Source of the DNA: Tabrizicola fusiformis | GTDB taxonomy: Bacteria > Pseudomonadota > Alphaproteobacteria > Rhodobacterales > Rhodobacteraceae | Length of the DNA: 64,000 nt | NCBI RefSeq assembly: GCF_013328815.1 | Contig: NZ_JABUHN010000002.1 | Location: 248,001-312,000 of the forward strand | Reading direction: 5' to 3' | Shown here: positions 24,113 through 33,384 of the stretch, piece by piece | Layout of the letters: every line of letters starts with the position of its first letter | How positions within the stretch are numbered: the stretch's first letter is position 1 | Made by a program: the position numbers and the translations under genes | Notes under the pieces: generated by a model | What the model was told of the DNA's origin: nothing | Seen by the model: only the letters and a program-made list of their open reading frames with translations | Databases searched by the model: none

Positions 24113-25449
24113 GACCGCCGAAACCCGAACCCCGCCCCGATCGCGTCTCGCTATGGCGCCATCTGCGGCTGTTCCGGCAGGATATCCTTTCGGCGCAGCC
24201 CGCCCGGCTTTACCGCGCATGGATGGCCGAGTTCCGCACGCCGTTCTTCCGCAGCTATCTGTGCAACGATCCAGCGCTGGTCGCCCGGGTTCTGGTCGAG
24301 CGGTCCGACGATTTCCCGAAATCCAACCGCATCCGTGAGGGTCTGGCGCCGCTCTTGGGCAATTCGGTTTTCGTGACCAATGGCGCGGTCTGGAAGCGGC
24401 AGCGCCGCATCATCGACCCGGCGTTTGAGGGGGGGCGGTTGCGTGACACCTTCCCGGCGATGGTCGCGGCGGGGCAGGGCGCGGTGGCCCGGCTGCCCGA
24501 AGGTGTGGTCGAGGTCGAAGAAGAGATGAGCCATGCCGCGGCGGATGTGATCTTCCGCACCCTGTTTTCGATTCCGATCGAGCATGAACTGGCCACGGCG
24601 GTCTTTCACGAATTCCGCGCCTATCAGCGCAGCCAGCCGATCCTCAACCTTGCCGCCTTCCTGCCGCTGCCGCGCTGGGTTCCACGCTTTCACCGGCGGG
24701 CCACCAAACGCGCGGCTGCCGCGATCCGCGCGCTGATCACCCGGCTGTGCGAGGCGCGGGCGGCCGAGATTGCGGCGGGAACGGCCCCCGACGATCTGGC
24801 CACCAAGATCATGACCACGCCCGATCCCTTATCGGGAGAGCGGTTCACCACGGCCGAAATGGGCGATCAGGTGGCGATCTTTTTCCTTGCCGGGCATGAA
24901 ACCAGCGCCTCGGCCCTTGCATGGGCGCTGTATCTGTTGGCGCTGCATCCGCAGGTGCAGGAGCGGGTTGCGGCCGAAGGGGCGACCTTGGGCGAAAGCC
25001 CCGAATTTTCCGCCATTAGCCGCCTGAAATACACCCGCGATGTCTTCCGCGAGGTGCTGCGGCTTTATCCGCCTGTGCCGATGATGGTGCGCGAAAACAC
25101 CTGCCCCGAGGGGATGCGCGACCGCCCCGTCGCCCCCGGGGCGCAGATCGTGCTGTCGCCTTGGCATCTGCACCGACATGAACGCATTTGGGACAGGCCG
25201 GATGATTTCGACCCCGACCGCTGGCAGACCGAGGAAAACCGTGCCTGCGCCCGCGATGCCTTCATCCCCTTTTCGGCAGGGCCACGGGTCTGCACCGGGG
25301 CGGGGTTCGCCATGGTCGAGGGGCCGCTCTTGCTGGCGCAACTTGCTGCCGCCTTCCGCTTTGAACGGGCGGGCGAAGACCCGGTTCCGGTGGCGCATCT
25401 GACGGTGCGGGCGCGCGACGGCATCCGCCTGCGGGTCACCCGGCGTTAG
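24109..25449 (+). CDS. cytochrome P450
   Basis: A 446-residue soluble P450. The I-helix oxygen motif is AGHETSAS (about 262), the EXXR pair is EVLR at 315-318, and the heme ligand is Cys395 in FSAGPRVCTG. It is longer than typical bacterial P450s such as P450cam (414) and has no membrane anchor, close to fatty-acid or steroid-like bacterial groups. No ferredoxin or reductase gene is adjacent. It overlaps the hydrolase upstream by 4 bases and converges with the LacI-type regulator, overlapping its stop codon. Confidence 0.9.
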   Translation: MRPPKPEPRPDRVSLWRHLRLFRQDILSAQPARLYRAWMAEFRTPFFRSYLCNDPALVARVLVERSDDFPKSNRIREGLAPLLGNSVFVTNGAVWKRQRRIIDPAFEGGRLRDTFPAMVAAGQGAVARLPEGVVEVEEEMSHAAADVIFRTLFSIPIEHELATAVFHEFRAYQRSQPILNLAAFLPLPRWVPRFHRRATKRAAAAIRALITRLCEARAAEIAAGTAPDDLATKIMTTPDPLSGERFTTAEMGDQVAIFFLAGHETSASALAWALYLLALHPQVQERVAAEGATLGESPEFSAISRLKYTRDVFREVLRLYPPVPMMVRENTCPEGMRDRPVAPGAQIVLSPWHLHRHERIWDRPDDFDPDRWQTEENRACARDAFIPFSAGPRVCTGAGFAMVEGPLLLAQLAAAFRFERAGEDPVPVAHLTVRARDGIRLRVTRR

Positions 25450-26501
25450 CGTAGGGCGTCAACATCCTGCGGCACTTCCAGACCTTGCCCCCGGTCGGCG
25501 GGCGGTCGCCGCTCAATCGCGGCCATCACCGCATGGGCCAGAAAATCGCCGGCGCGGCTGACATCCTCGTGGATCACGATGATTTCCTTGCGGAACCGCT
25601 TGAGAAAGCGGATCGCCTCCTTGGCCACCAGATCGAAATCGGCGCCGATATCATAGCCCGCCGCCTCTGCCCCCGCGACCGCCGCCATTGCGGCCGTGGT
25701 TGAAGCCGAGACCATCCCGTCCGGCGCCGGCAGTTGCGAAAAGCGGGCGTTGCAGGCGGCTTCGACCGCATCGGCGCCGCTGTCGGAATCGAAGATTTCG
25801 GCGATTTCGCCGATCACACCATGTTGCGCACAGGCATCGAGAAAGCCGTTGCGCATATGCAGGCCATAGTTCTGCGCCCGGGGCGGCGGGATCAGATACA
25901 GCCGCTGCCGCCCCCGCTGTGCCAGCGCGCGCACCGCAACCCGGGCAAACGCCTCGTTGTCGAAATCGAAATAGGGATGGTCCAGCCCCATCGCCGTGCG
26001 GCCATGGGTGGCAAAGGGAAAGCCGTGCTGCGCCATATAGGCCACGCGCGGATCGTCGGGCCGGGTCTGGTTCAGGATGATGGCATCGGCACTTTCGGTC
26101 TCGACCACATAGCGGACCGGCTCCATCGGGTCTTGATCGGGGAAATAGGGCATCACCACCAGATGATAGGCCGTGCCGCGCAGCGCATTGGCGATCGAAT
26201 AGATCAGCCGCGAGGTGTGGTTCATGATGTCGGCTTCGGTGGACAGGATCAGCGCGATCACATTGGTCTTGCCGGTGCGCAGGCGCACGCCGGCGCGGTT
26301 GGGCCGGTAACCCAGCCGCAGCGCGGTTTCGCGCACCCGCTTCTTGGTTTCCTCGCCGATGTCGGGGGCATCTTTCAGGGCGCGGCTGACGGTGGCGATG
26401 GCAAGGCCCGTCGCGCCGGCGATGGTCTTCAGCGTCGGGCGTTCATGGGCGCCTGCCTCGGCAAGGATGCTCGGGGTCGGGCCTGCCGGTGATTCTGTCA
26501 T
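25446..26501 (-). CDS. LacI-family transcriptional repressor of the carbohydrate locus
   Basis: A 351-residue regulator with an N-terminal HTH (TLKTIAGATGLAIATVSRAL, residues 23-42) and hinge, then a periplasmic-binding-type sensor domain (VIALILSTEADIMNHTS onward). The first 20 residues before the HTH are a short extra tail. The ATG at 26501 follows a GGAGA site. It is transcribed away from the sugar importer, and two matched 14-bp operators (26742-26776) lie in the shared region. The inducer is probably a sugar from the imported oligosaccharide. Confidence 0.9.
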   Translation of the reverse strand: MTESPAGPTPSILAEAGAHERPTLKTIAGATGLAIATVSRALKDAPDIGEETKKRVRETALRLGYRPNRAGVRLRTGKTNVIALILSTEADIMNHTSRLIYSIANALRGTAYHLVVMPYFPDQDPMEPVRYVVETESADAIILNQTRPDDPRVAYMAQHGFPFATHGRTAMGLDHPYFDFDNEAFARVAVRALAQRGRQRLYLIPPPRAQNYGLHMRNGFLDACAQHGVIGEIAEIFDSDSGADAVEAACNARFSQLPAPDGMVSASTTAAMAAVAGAEAAGYDIGADFDLVAKEAIRFLKRFRKEIIVIHEDVSRAGDFLAHAVMAAIERRPPADRGQGLEVPQDVDALR

Positions 26502-26728
26502 GCCCCATCTCCTGCGGGAAACCGTCCCGCGGCAGTTACCATTATGTGCCCCCGAACAGGGCGATTCGCCTTGTCCCTGCGGCGCGCCAAGCCGCCGTGA
26601 CCGTCCGTCAAACCCCGTAATCCCAAGGCTATAGCACGGGAGGCGGGGCATGGCAGCAGGGCAGCCAACGCCGATTCAGACTTGTAATGAAGGCCCGAAA
26701 ATTACCGGACCACAAGCGAAAAGATTGC

Positions 26729-26776
26729 TTGATCGGTGAAACTATAACGTTATAGCTACGGACTATAACGTTATAG
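26729..26776 (+). promoter_or_regulatory. importer promoter with twin LacI-type operators
   Basis: Two copies of the perfect 14-bp palindrome CTATAACGTTATAG lie at 26742-26755 and 26763-26776. Their centres are exactly 21 bp apart, that is two helical turns on the same DNA face. A promoter fits here: -35 TTGATC (26729-26734) and -10 TATAGC (26751-26756), spacing 16. Operator 1 covers the -10 and operator 2 covers the expected start point. The central CG is typical of LacI-family sites. A CGGGAGG ribosome site follows at 26781. Confidence 0.75.
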
Positions 26777-26793
26777 AAACCGGGAGGACGACA

Positions 26794-28035
26794 ATGAAGA
26801 ACTGGAAACTGGCCGCTGGGCTTCTGGCTTCGGTGGCATTGCCGCAGGGCGCCTTGGCCACCGATCTTGAGGTCACCCATTGGTGGACCTCGGGCGGCGA
26901 GGCGGCTGCGGTCAAGGTCTTTGCCGATGCGGTCAATGCCGCCGGGCTGACATGGGTCGATGGCGCCATTGCCGGGGGGGACAATGCGCGGTCAATCATC
27001 ATCAGCCGGATCTCGGGCGGCGACCCGATGGAGGCGACCCAGCTCAACACCGGGCGCGACGCCGAAGATCTGGTGAAGGCCGGTCTGATGACCGATCTGA
27101 CCGAGCTGGCCGAAAAGGAAGGCTGGAAGGACATCATCCGCCCGGCCAAACTGCTGGACGCCTGCACCTATGACGGCAAGATCTACTGCGTGCCGGTCAA
27201 TATCCATTCGTTCCAGTGGATGTGGCTGAACCGCGGCGTCTATGAAAGCAACGGTCTGGCCGTGCCGACCAATTGGGAAGAATTCATCGCCTCGGCGCCC
27301 GCGCTGAAGGAAAAGGGTGTCACCCCGCTGGCCGTGGGTGGCGAGAACTGGCAGATCAACGGCATGGCCGGGGTCTTCACCGTCGCGCTGGGCGGGCTTG
27401 ACCTGTATAAAGCGATCAACATCGACAAATCCGCCGAGGCTGCCGCCTCGCCCGAAATGACCAAGGTGTTCGACGCCATGGCACAGGCGCGCGGGCTGGT
27501 GGATGACGGCTATGTCGGCCGGGCCTGGAACGATGCCACCAATATGGTGATCACCGGCAAGGCGGGCGCGCAGATCATGGGCGACTGGGCACAGGGCGAA
27601 TTCTCGGTCGCGGGGCAGACCGCTGGCAAGGAATATGACTGCCTGCCGGGCCTTGGCGTGCATCCTGTGCTGGATACCGGCGGCGATGCCTTCTATTTCC
27701 CCAAGCCCGTCGGCGACAATCCCGAGATCGTCGCGGCGCAGATGCAGATGGCCTCGCTGCTGGTCTCGCCCAAGGTTCAGGTGGATTTCAACCTCAAGAA
27801 AGGCTCGCTGCCGATCCGCGCCGACATCGACATGAGCGCGGCCAACGCCTGTATGCAGAAGGGGATCGAGATTCTGAACAACCCCGACAACGTGCTGCCC
27901 TCGGGCGAACAGGCGTGGACGCCGGATACGCAAGGCCAGTTTGAAGACCTCTGGGTCGAGTTCTTCAACTCGCCCGACATGAGCGTGGCCGATGCGCAGG
28001 CCCGCTATGTCGAGATCGTGGCCTCGGCCGACTGA
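26794..28035 (+). CDS. sugar ABC transporter substrate-binding protein
   Basis: A 413-residue periplasmic protein of the group 1 carbohydrate-binding family. A Sec signal peptide (MKNWKLAAGLLASVALPQGA) ends near ALAT. The mature part has the LEVTHWWTSGGEAAA opening and SFQWMWLNRGVYE, as seen in glucose/mannose-type binding proteins. It is the first gene of the importer operon and is under the twin operators. The enzymes downstream point to a mannoside- or xyloside-containing oligosaccharide. Confidence 0.9.
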   Translation: MKNWKLAAGLLASVALPQGALATDLEVTHWWTSGGEAAAVKVFADAVNAAGLTWVDGAIAGGDNARSIIISRISGGDPMEATQLNTGRDAEDLVKAGLMTDLTELAEKEGWKDIIRPAKLLDACTYDGKIYCVPVNIHSFQWMWLNRGVYESNGLAVPTNWEEFIASAPALKEKGVTPLAVGGENWQINGMAGVFTVALGGLDLYKAINIDKSAEAAASPEMTKVFDAMAQARGLVDDGYVGRAWNDATNMVITGKAGAQIMGDWAQGEFSVAGQTAGKEYDCLPGLGVHPVLDTGGDAFYFPKPVGDNPEIVAAQMQMASLLVSPKVQVDFNLKKGSLPIRADIDMSAANACMQKGIEILNNPDNVLPSGEQAWTPDTQGQFEDLWVEFFNSPDMSVADAQARYVEIVASAD

Positions 28036-28054
28036 TCCCGTTTGACCTGATCCT

Positions 28055-28080
28055 GTCGGGCGCCCACCAAGGCGCCCGAC
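28055..28080 (+). terminator. strong hairpin behind the sugar-binding-protein gene
   Basis: A perfect 10-bp stem GTCGGGCGCC against GGCGCCCGAC with loop CACCAA. No T-run follows, so it is more likely to stabilise the upstream message or reduce downstream expression than to end all transcription. Confidence 0.6.
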
Positions 28081-28104
28081 GCTTCATCTGCACCGGGAGG
28101 CAGC

Positions 28105-28998
28105 ATGGCCCACGCGGGAAAACCCAATCCGCTCTTTCGCAACCTGACGGCCAAGGTCGCCACCCTGCCGATGGTGGTCACGGCGCTGGTGGTCTTTGTC
28201 GGCTGCTCGCTCTGGACGGTGGTCTATTCCTTCACCGCCTCGCGGTCGTTGCCGGTGAACGATTTCGTCGGCTTCAAGCAATATGACCGGCTGTTTTCCA
28301 CCTCGCGCTGGGATCAGGCGGTCGGCAACCTGCTGATCTACGGCATTCTGGCGCTGATCATTTCTTTCGTGGTGGGCTTCGTGCTGGCCGCGTTTCTGGA
28401 CCAGAAAATCCGGTGGGAGGACACGTTCCGCACCATCTACCTTTACCCCTTTGCCCTGTCGTTCATCGTGACCGGCGTTGTCTGGCAATGGATCCTTGAT
28501 CCGGGCCTTGGGTTGCAGTCTGCCGTGCGCAGCCTTGGCTGGGACAGTTTCACCTTCAACCTGATCGCCAGCCCCAAGACGGTGATCTATGCCCTGCTGA
28601 TCGCGGGCATCTGGCAGGGCACCGGCTTTGTCATGGTGTTGATGCTGGCGGGTCTGCGCGGCATCGACGAGGATATCTGGAAGGCCGCGCGGGTGGATGG
28701 CATCCCGGCCTGGAAGACCTACCTCATGATCATCGTGCCGATGATGCGGGGGGTCATGGTCACCGCGCTGGTGATCGTCGCTTCGGGCATCGTGCGGCTT
28801 TACGATCTGGTCGTGGCACTGACCGATGGCGGCCCCGGCTTTGCCTCGGACGTGCCGGCCAAATATGTTTTCGACCACCTCTTTGCCCGGGCCAATCTCG
28901 GGCAGGCATTGGCCGGTTCGACCATGATGCTGCTGTCGGTGCTGATCATCGTGGTTCCCTGGGCCTATCTGGAATTCGGCCGGAAGAAGGGGCGCTGA
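28105..28998 (+). CDS. sugar ABC transporter permease (first)
   Basis: A 297-residue permease of the MalF/UgpA class with about six helices, the first at residues 25-45. The EAA loop reads DIWKAARVDGIPAWKTYLMIIVP. GGGAGG lies before the ATG. It pairs with the product of the next gene, which starts one base after its stop. Confidence 0.92.
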   Translation: MAHAGKPNPLFRNLTAKVATLPMVVTALVVFVGCSLWTVVYSFTASRSLPVNDFVGFKQYDRLFSTSRWDQAVGNLLIYGILALIISFVVGFVLAAFLDQKIRWEDTFRTIYLYPFALSFIVTGVVWQWILDPGLGLQSAVRSLGWDSFTFNLIASPKTVIYALLIAGIWQGTGFVMVLMLAGLRGIDEDIWKAARVDGIPAWKTYLMIIVPMMRGVMVTALVIVASGIVRLYDLVVALTDGGPGFASDVPAKYVFDHLFARANLGQALAGSTMMLLSVLIIVVPWAYLEFGRKKGR

Positions 28999-28999
28999 G

Positions 29000-29902
29000 A
29001 TGACCGTGCAATTGAAAACGGCGCAAAACCCGCGCGGCCCGCGCCCCCGCCGCATCCTGAACCCGACCCGGCTGATGATCTATGGCGTGCTGATCGTGGC
29101 GGCGCTTTACTACATCATGCCGCTTTGGGTCATGGTTATGACCTCGCTCAAGGGGATGCCGGAAATCCGGCTGGGCAATATCTTTTCGCCGCCGATGGAA
29201 GTGACGTTCGAAGCTTGGGGCAAGGCATGGAACACCGCCTGCACCGGCCTGCAATGCGAGGGGCTGAAGGTCGGCTTCTGGAACTCGGTGCAGATCACGG
29301 TGCCCTCGGTGGTGATCTCGATCATCATCGCCTCGGTCTCGGGCTATGCGCTGTCCTTCTGGAAGTTCAAAGGCTCCGAGACCTACTTCACCATCCTGAT
29401 CTTCGGCTCGTTCATCCCCTATCAGGTGATGCTTTTCCCGCTGGTGATGATCTGCCGCGAGCTGGGGATCTATGGCACGCTGTCGGCGGTGATCCTTGTG
29501 CATACCATCTTCGGAATGCCGATCCTGACGCTTCTCTTCCGCAACTACTTTGCCAGCCTGCCGGAAGAGCTGTTCAAGGCCGCCCGCGTTGATGGCGCGG
29601 GGTTCTGGGGCATCTTCTTCAAGGTGTTGGTGCCGATGTCCACGCCGATCTTTGTCGTGGCGGTGATCCTGCAGGTCACCGGCATCTGGAACGACTTCCT
29701 CTTTGGCGTGGTCTTCGCCGGCACCAAGAACTGGCCGATGACGGTGCAGCTCAACAACATCGTCAACGCCACGCAGGGGGTCAAGGAATACAACCTGAAC
29801 ATGGCCGCCACGATCCTCACCGGGCTGGTGCCGCTGACCATCTATTTCATCTCCGGCAAACTCTTCGTCCGCGGCATCGCCGCCGGTGCCGTGAAAGGCT
29901 GA
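29000..29902 (+). CDS. sugar ABC transporter permease (second)
   Basis: A 300-residue permease of the MalG/UgpE class. The EAA loop is EELFKAARVDGAGFWGIFFKVLVP. The N-terminal 20 residues are basic and cytoplasmic (PRPRRILNPTRL). It ends 3 bases before the ATPase gene. Confidence 0.92.
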   Translation: MTVQLKTAQNPRGPRPRRILNPTRLMIYGVLIVAALYYIMPLWVMVMTSLKGMPEIRLGNIFSPPMEVTFEAWGKAWNTACTGLQCEGLKVGFWNSVQITVPSVVISIIIASVSGYALSFWKFKGSETYFTILIFGSFIPYQVMLFPLVMICRELGIYGTLSAVILVHTIFGMPILTLLFRNYFASLPEELFKAARVDGAGFWGIFFKVLVPMSTPIFVVAVILQVTGIWNDFLFGVVFAGTKNWPMTVQLNNIVNATQGVKEYNLNMAATILTGLVPLTIYFISGKLFVRGIAAGAVKG

Positions 29903-29905
29903 CGC

Positions 29906-30985
29906 ATGACATATTCGATCCAGGTCAAGGATTTGACGCTGAACTTCGGGGCGGTTTCCGTTCTGAAAACCATGAACCTCGACGTGACCGAGGGAGAATT
30001 CATCGTGCTGCTGGGGCCATCGGGCTGCGGCAAGTCCACGCTCCTGAACTGCCTTGCGGGCCTGCTGGAGCCGTCGGACGGCGAAATCTGGATCAAGGGC
30101 AAGAATGTCACTTGGGCCGAACCGAACGAACGGGGCATCGGCATGGTGTTCCAGTCCTATGCGCTTTACCCGCAGATGACGGTGCGCGGAAACCTGTCCT
30201 TTGGCCTGCGCAATGCCCGGATGCCCAAGGGCGAGATTGACAAGCGTGTCGCCCGCGCCTCGGAAATCCTGCAAATCGGGCCCTTGCTCGACCGCAAGCC
30301 GGGGGCGCTGTCGGGCGGGCAGCGGCAGCGCGTGGCGATCGGCCGGGCGCTGGTGCGCGATGTCGATGTCTTCCTGTTTGACGAGCCGCTGTCGAACCTC
30401 GACGCGAAGCTGCGCAGCGAATTGCGGGTGGAAATCAAGCGTCTGCATTCGCGCCTGAAAAACACCATGGTCTATGTCACCCATGACCAGATCGAGGCGC
30501 TGACCCTGGCCGACCGCATTGCGGTGATGAAGGGCGGGGTGATCCAGCAGCTTGCTGCGCCGCAGGAAATCTACAACCGGCCGGCGAACCTGTTCGTGGC
30601 GGGGTTCATCGGCAGCCCCTCGATGAACTTCCTGCCGGGCCAGACGCTGGACGGCGGGCGGAGTTTTGACTTTGCCGGCACGCGGATTGACCTTGAAGGC
30701 TATGAGGGGGGGGCGGTCGGCACCCGGTCCAAGGCCATTCTTGGCCTGCGGCCCGAACATCTTCTGATCCAGACGCAGCCCGAGCCGGGCCGGACCATCC
30801 CCGCCACGGTGGAAATCGACGAGCCGATGGGCGCGGATTCGCTGGTCTGGCTGCGGGCGGGCGATCTGGCGATGTCGGTGCGGGTTCCGGTGGAGCAGCG
30901 CCCGCAGCCGGGGCAGGCGGTGCATCTGCGGGTCGATATCCGCCACGCCTCGGTCTTTGACAGCGAGACGGAGGCGCGGGTCTGA
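29906..30985 (+). CDS. sugar ABC transporter ATP-binding protein, UgpC/MsmX type
   Basis: A 359-residue ATPase. Walker A GPSGCGKST is at 37-45, the signature LSGGQRQR near 135, Walker B VFLFDEPLSNLD, and the switch His in VTHDQ. The C-terminal TOBE/OB domains of the carbohydrate uptake group begin near residue 240. It powers the importer encoded upstream and is followed 3 bases later by the beta-mannosidase gene. Confidence 0.93.
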   Translation: MTYSIQVKDLTLNFGAVSVLKTMNLDVTEGEFIVLLGPSGCGKSTLLNCLAGLLEPSDGEIWIKGKNVTWAEPNERGIGMVFQSYALYPQMTVRGNLSFGLRNARMPKGEIDKRVARASEILQIGPLLDRKPGALSGGQRQRVAIGRALVRDVDVFLFDEPLSNLDAKLRSELRVEIKRLHSRLKNTMVYVTHDQIEALTLADRIAVMKGGVIQQLAAPQEIYNRPANLFVAGFIGSPSMNFLPGQTLDGGRSFDFAGTRIDLEGYEGGAVGTRSKAILGLRPEHLLIQTQPEPGRTIPATVEIDEPMGADSLVWLRAGDLAMSVRVPVEQRPQPGQAVHLRVDIRHASVFDSETEARV

Positions 30986-30988
30986 ACC

Positions 30989-33373
30989 ATGCAGGATCTG
31001 GGCGGAGTTTGGACGCTTTCCGATGAAAGCGGGCAGTATCGCGTTGCGATGCGGCTGCCGGGCGACGGCATCAGCGCCCTGCATCAGGCGGGGGTGATCC
31101 CCGACCCCTATCACGGTCGCAACGAATATGGGTTGCGCTGGATTTGTGAGCGAGAATGGACGGTTACGCGCGACTTCTCACATGATGGCGGCGCGGCGGA
31201 GCTGTGCCTTGAAGGGCTGGATACGCTGGCCACCGTCACCCTGAACGGCGCCGAGGTGTTGCGCGCTGCGAATGCCCATCGCCGCTGGCGGGTGGATGTG
31301 TCGGGCGTTCTGAAGGCGGGGCGGAACGAGATTGCCCTGACCTTCCATGCCGCCCCGCAGGCGGCAGCGGCGACGCAGGCCGGTTTGCCCTTTCCGGTGC
31401 CTTATCATCAGCCGAATTGCCCCATTCCCAACGGCAATATGCTGCGCAAACCGCAATGTGATTTCGGCTGGGACTGGAATATTGCGCTGGCGCCTTTCGG
31501 GGTCTGGGGCGGTATCCGGCTTGAACCGAAGGCGGCGCGCATCCGCGACGTGATCGTGACGCAGAGCCATGTTCCGGGGCTGGCGCGGGTCAGTCTTCTG
31601 CTTCATGCGGAAGGTGAAGAGATTTCGGCAAACATTTGCGGTATAACAAAATATGCAAAGATTGTCGCCGGTGTCGCGCGGCTGGAACTGGCCATTCCGA
31701 ACCCCGAACTCTGGTGGCCTGCCGGGCAAGGCGCGCAGGTGCTGCATGACCTGACCCTGACCATGGGCGAGGTGACCGAGACCCGCCGCATCGGCCTGCG
31801 CGATCTGAAACTGATCAGCCAGCCCGACGCCGCGGGCCGCAGCTTCGGTTTCCGTGTCAATGGCCGCGATGTCTTTGCCAAGGGCGCCAACTGGATCCCC
31901 GCCGATGCCTTGCACGGTCGTATAAGCCGCGACGCGACCCGCGATCTGCTGCAATCGGCGGTGGACGCCCATATGAACATGATCCGGGTCTGGGGCGGCG
32001 GGCGGTATGAGCCGGACTGGTTCTATGATCTCTGCGACGAGATGGGGCTGATGGTCTGGCAGGACTTCATGTTCGCCTGCCATCTCTACCCCTCAACCCC
32101 CGAATTTCTGGCCGAGGTGGATGCCGAGGTGCGCGATGTGGTGGCACGGCTGAACCACCACGCCTGCCTTGCGCTCTGGTGTGGCGATAACGAGCTGATC
32201 GGCGCATTGGGCTGGTTCGAGGAAAGCCGCCGCGACCGCGACCGCTATCTCGTCAGCTATGATCGGCTGAACCGCACCATCGAGGCGGCGCTGCACGCGA
32301 CCCTGCCTGCGCCCAACTGGTGGCCCTCATCGCCCAGCCCGGGGCCGATGGCCTTTGGCGATGCCTGGCATGATGACAGTTCGGGTGACATGCATTTCTG
32401 GTCGGTCTGGCATGAGGGCCGCGACTTTGACCATTACCGCGATGTCAGCCCGCGCTTCTGTTCCGAGTTCGGCTTTCAGTCCTATCCCTCGCTTGAGGTG
32501 ATCCGCCGTTTCGCCGCGCCGGACGATTTCAACATCGCCAGCCCGGTGATGGAAAGCCATCAGAAGAACACCGGCGGCAATGCCCGGATTGCCGAGACGA
32601 TGTTTCGCTATTTCCGCTTTCCGGTGGGGTTTGCGAATTTCGTCTATCTGAGCCAGGTGCAGCAGGGGCTGGCGATCAAGACCGCGGTGACCCATTGGCG
32701 CAGTCTCAAGCCGCATTGCATGGGCACGCTCTATTGGCAGTTGAATGACACATGGCCGGTCTGTTCGTGGTCCAGCCTTGACCATGGCGGCGGCTGGAAA
32801 CTGTTGCATCACATGGCCCGCGCCTTCTATGCGCCGGTTTTGGTGAGCGTGGTGCCCGTTGCCGAAGGGCTGGAACTGCGGGCGGTGAATGACCGGCCCG
32901 AGGCGGTTGATCTGACCGTGGCGGCGGTCGCCGTGGCGATGGATGGCCGCACCCGGCCCCTGTCGCAGGCCACGGTCACCGTCGGCCCCGATGCCGCGGT
33001 GCCGGTGCTGACCATTGCCGCCGATGCGCTGGCGCCGCAAGAGATGCTGGCCCATGTCTGGCTGGACGGGCAGGGCACCCGGCTGGGCGGCGATCTTCAT
33101 GCGCCCCGACCCTACAAAAGCTATGACCTGCAGTCGCCGGGCCTTGCCCTGACGGTGGCAGAGGCGCCCAACGGCTGGAGCCTGACGATCAGCGCCACGG
33201 CCCTTGCCCTCTTCGTCGCGGTCGAGGCCGACCGGCCCGGACGGTTCAGCGCGAATGCGATGACGCTGTTTCCCGGCCATGCCGCCACGCTCACCTTCAC
33301 CCCCGAAACCCCCGGACCTGCGCCGCAATTCACGCTGCGCGATCTTTACTCCGCCACCTGTGGCACCGCCTGA
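30989..33373 (+). CDS. beta-mannosidase, glycoside hydrolase family 2
   Basis: A 794-residue enzyme with a jelly-roll N-domain, an Ig-like sandwich, a TIM barrel and C-terminal beta domains. The acid/base is Glu402 in WCGDNELIGA and the nucleophile is Glu493 in FCSEFGFQS, both as in family 2 mannosidases. The block GKGANWIPAD-like (AKGANWIPADAL) is typical of beta-mannosidases. There is no signal peptide, so it cleaves terminal beta-mannose from imported oligosaccharides in the cytoplasm. Confidence 0.9.
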   Translation: MQDLGGVWTLSDESGQYRVAMRLPGDGISALHQAGVIPDPYHGRNEYGLRWICEREWTVTRDFSHDGGAAELCLEGLDTLATVTLNGAEVLRAANAHRRWRVDVSGVLKAGRNEIALTFHAAPQAAAATQAGLPFPVPYHQPNCPIPNGNMLRKPQCDFGWDWNIALAPFGVWGGIRLEPKAARIRDVIVTQSHVPGLARVSLLLHAEGEEISANICGITKYAKIVAGVARLELAIPNPELWWPAGQGAQVLHDLTLTMGEVTETRRIGLRDLKLISQPDAAGRSFGFRVNGRDVFAKGANWIPADALHGRISRDATRDLLQSAVDAHMNMIRVWGGGRYEPDWFYDLCDEMGLMVWQDFMFACHLYPSTPEFLAEVDAEVRDVVARLNHHACLALWCGDNELIGALGWFEESRRDRDRYLVSYDRLNRTIEAALHATLPAPNWWPSSPSPGPMAFGDAWHDDSSGDMHFWSVWHEGRDFDHYRDVSPRFCSEFGFQSYPSLEVIRRFAAPDDFNIASPVMESHQKNTGGNARIAETMFRYFRFPVGFANFVYLSQVQQGLAIKTAVTHWRSLKPHCMGTLYWQLNDTWPVCSWSSLDHGGGWKLLHHMARAFYAPVLVSVVPVAEGLELRAVNDRPEAVDLTVAAVAVAMDGRTRPLSQATVTVGPDAAVPVLTIAADALAPQEMLAHVWLDGQGTRLGGDLHAPRPYKSYDLQSPGLALTVAEAPNGWSLTISATALALFVAVEADRPGRFSANAMTLFPGHAATLTFTPETPGPAPQFTLRDLYSATCGTA

Positions 33374-33384
33374 AAGGATACCCG

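Noticed and set aside
28946-31114. Open frame of 722 codons on the minus strand
   Set aside because: Antisense to the second permease and the sugar ATPase; no domain visible.
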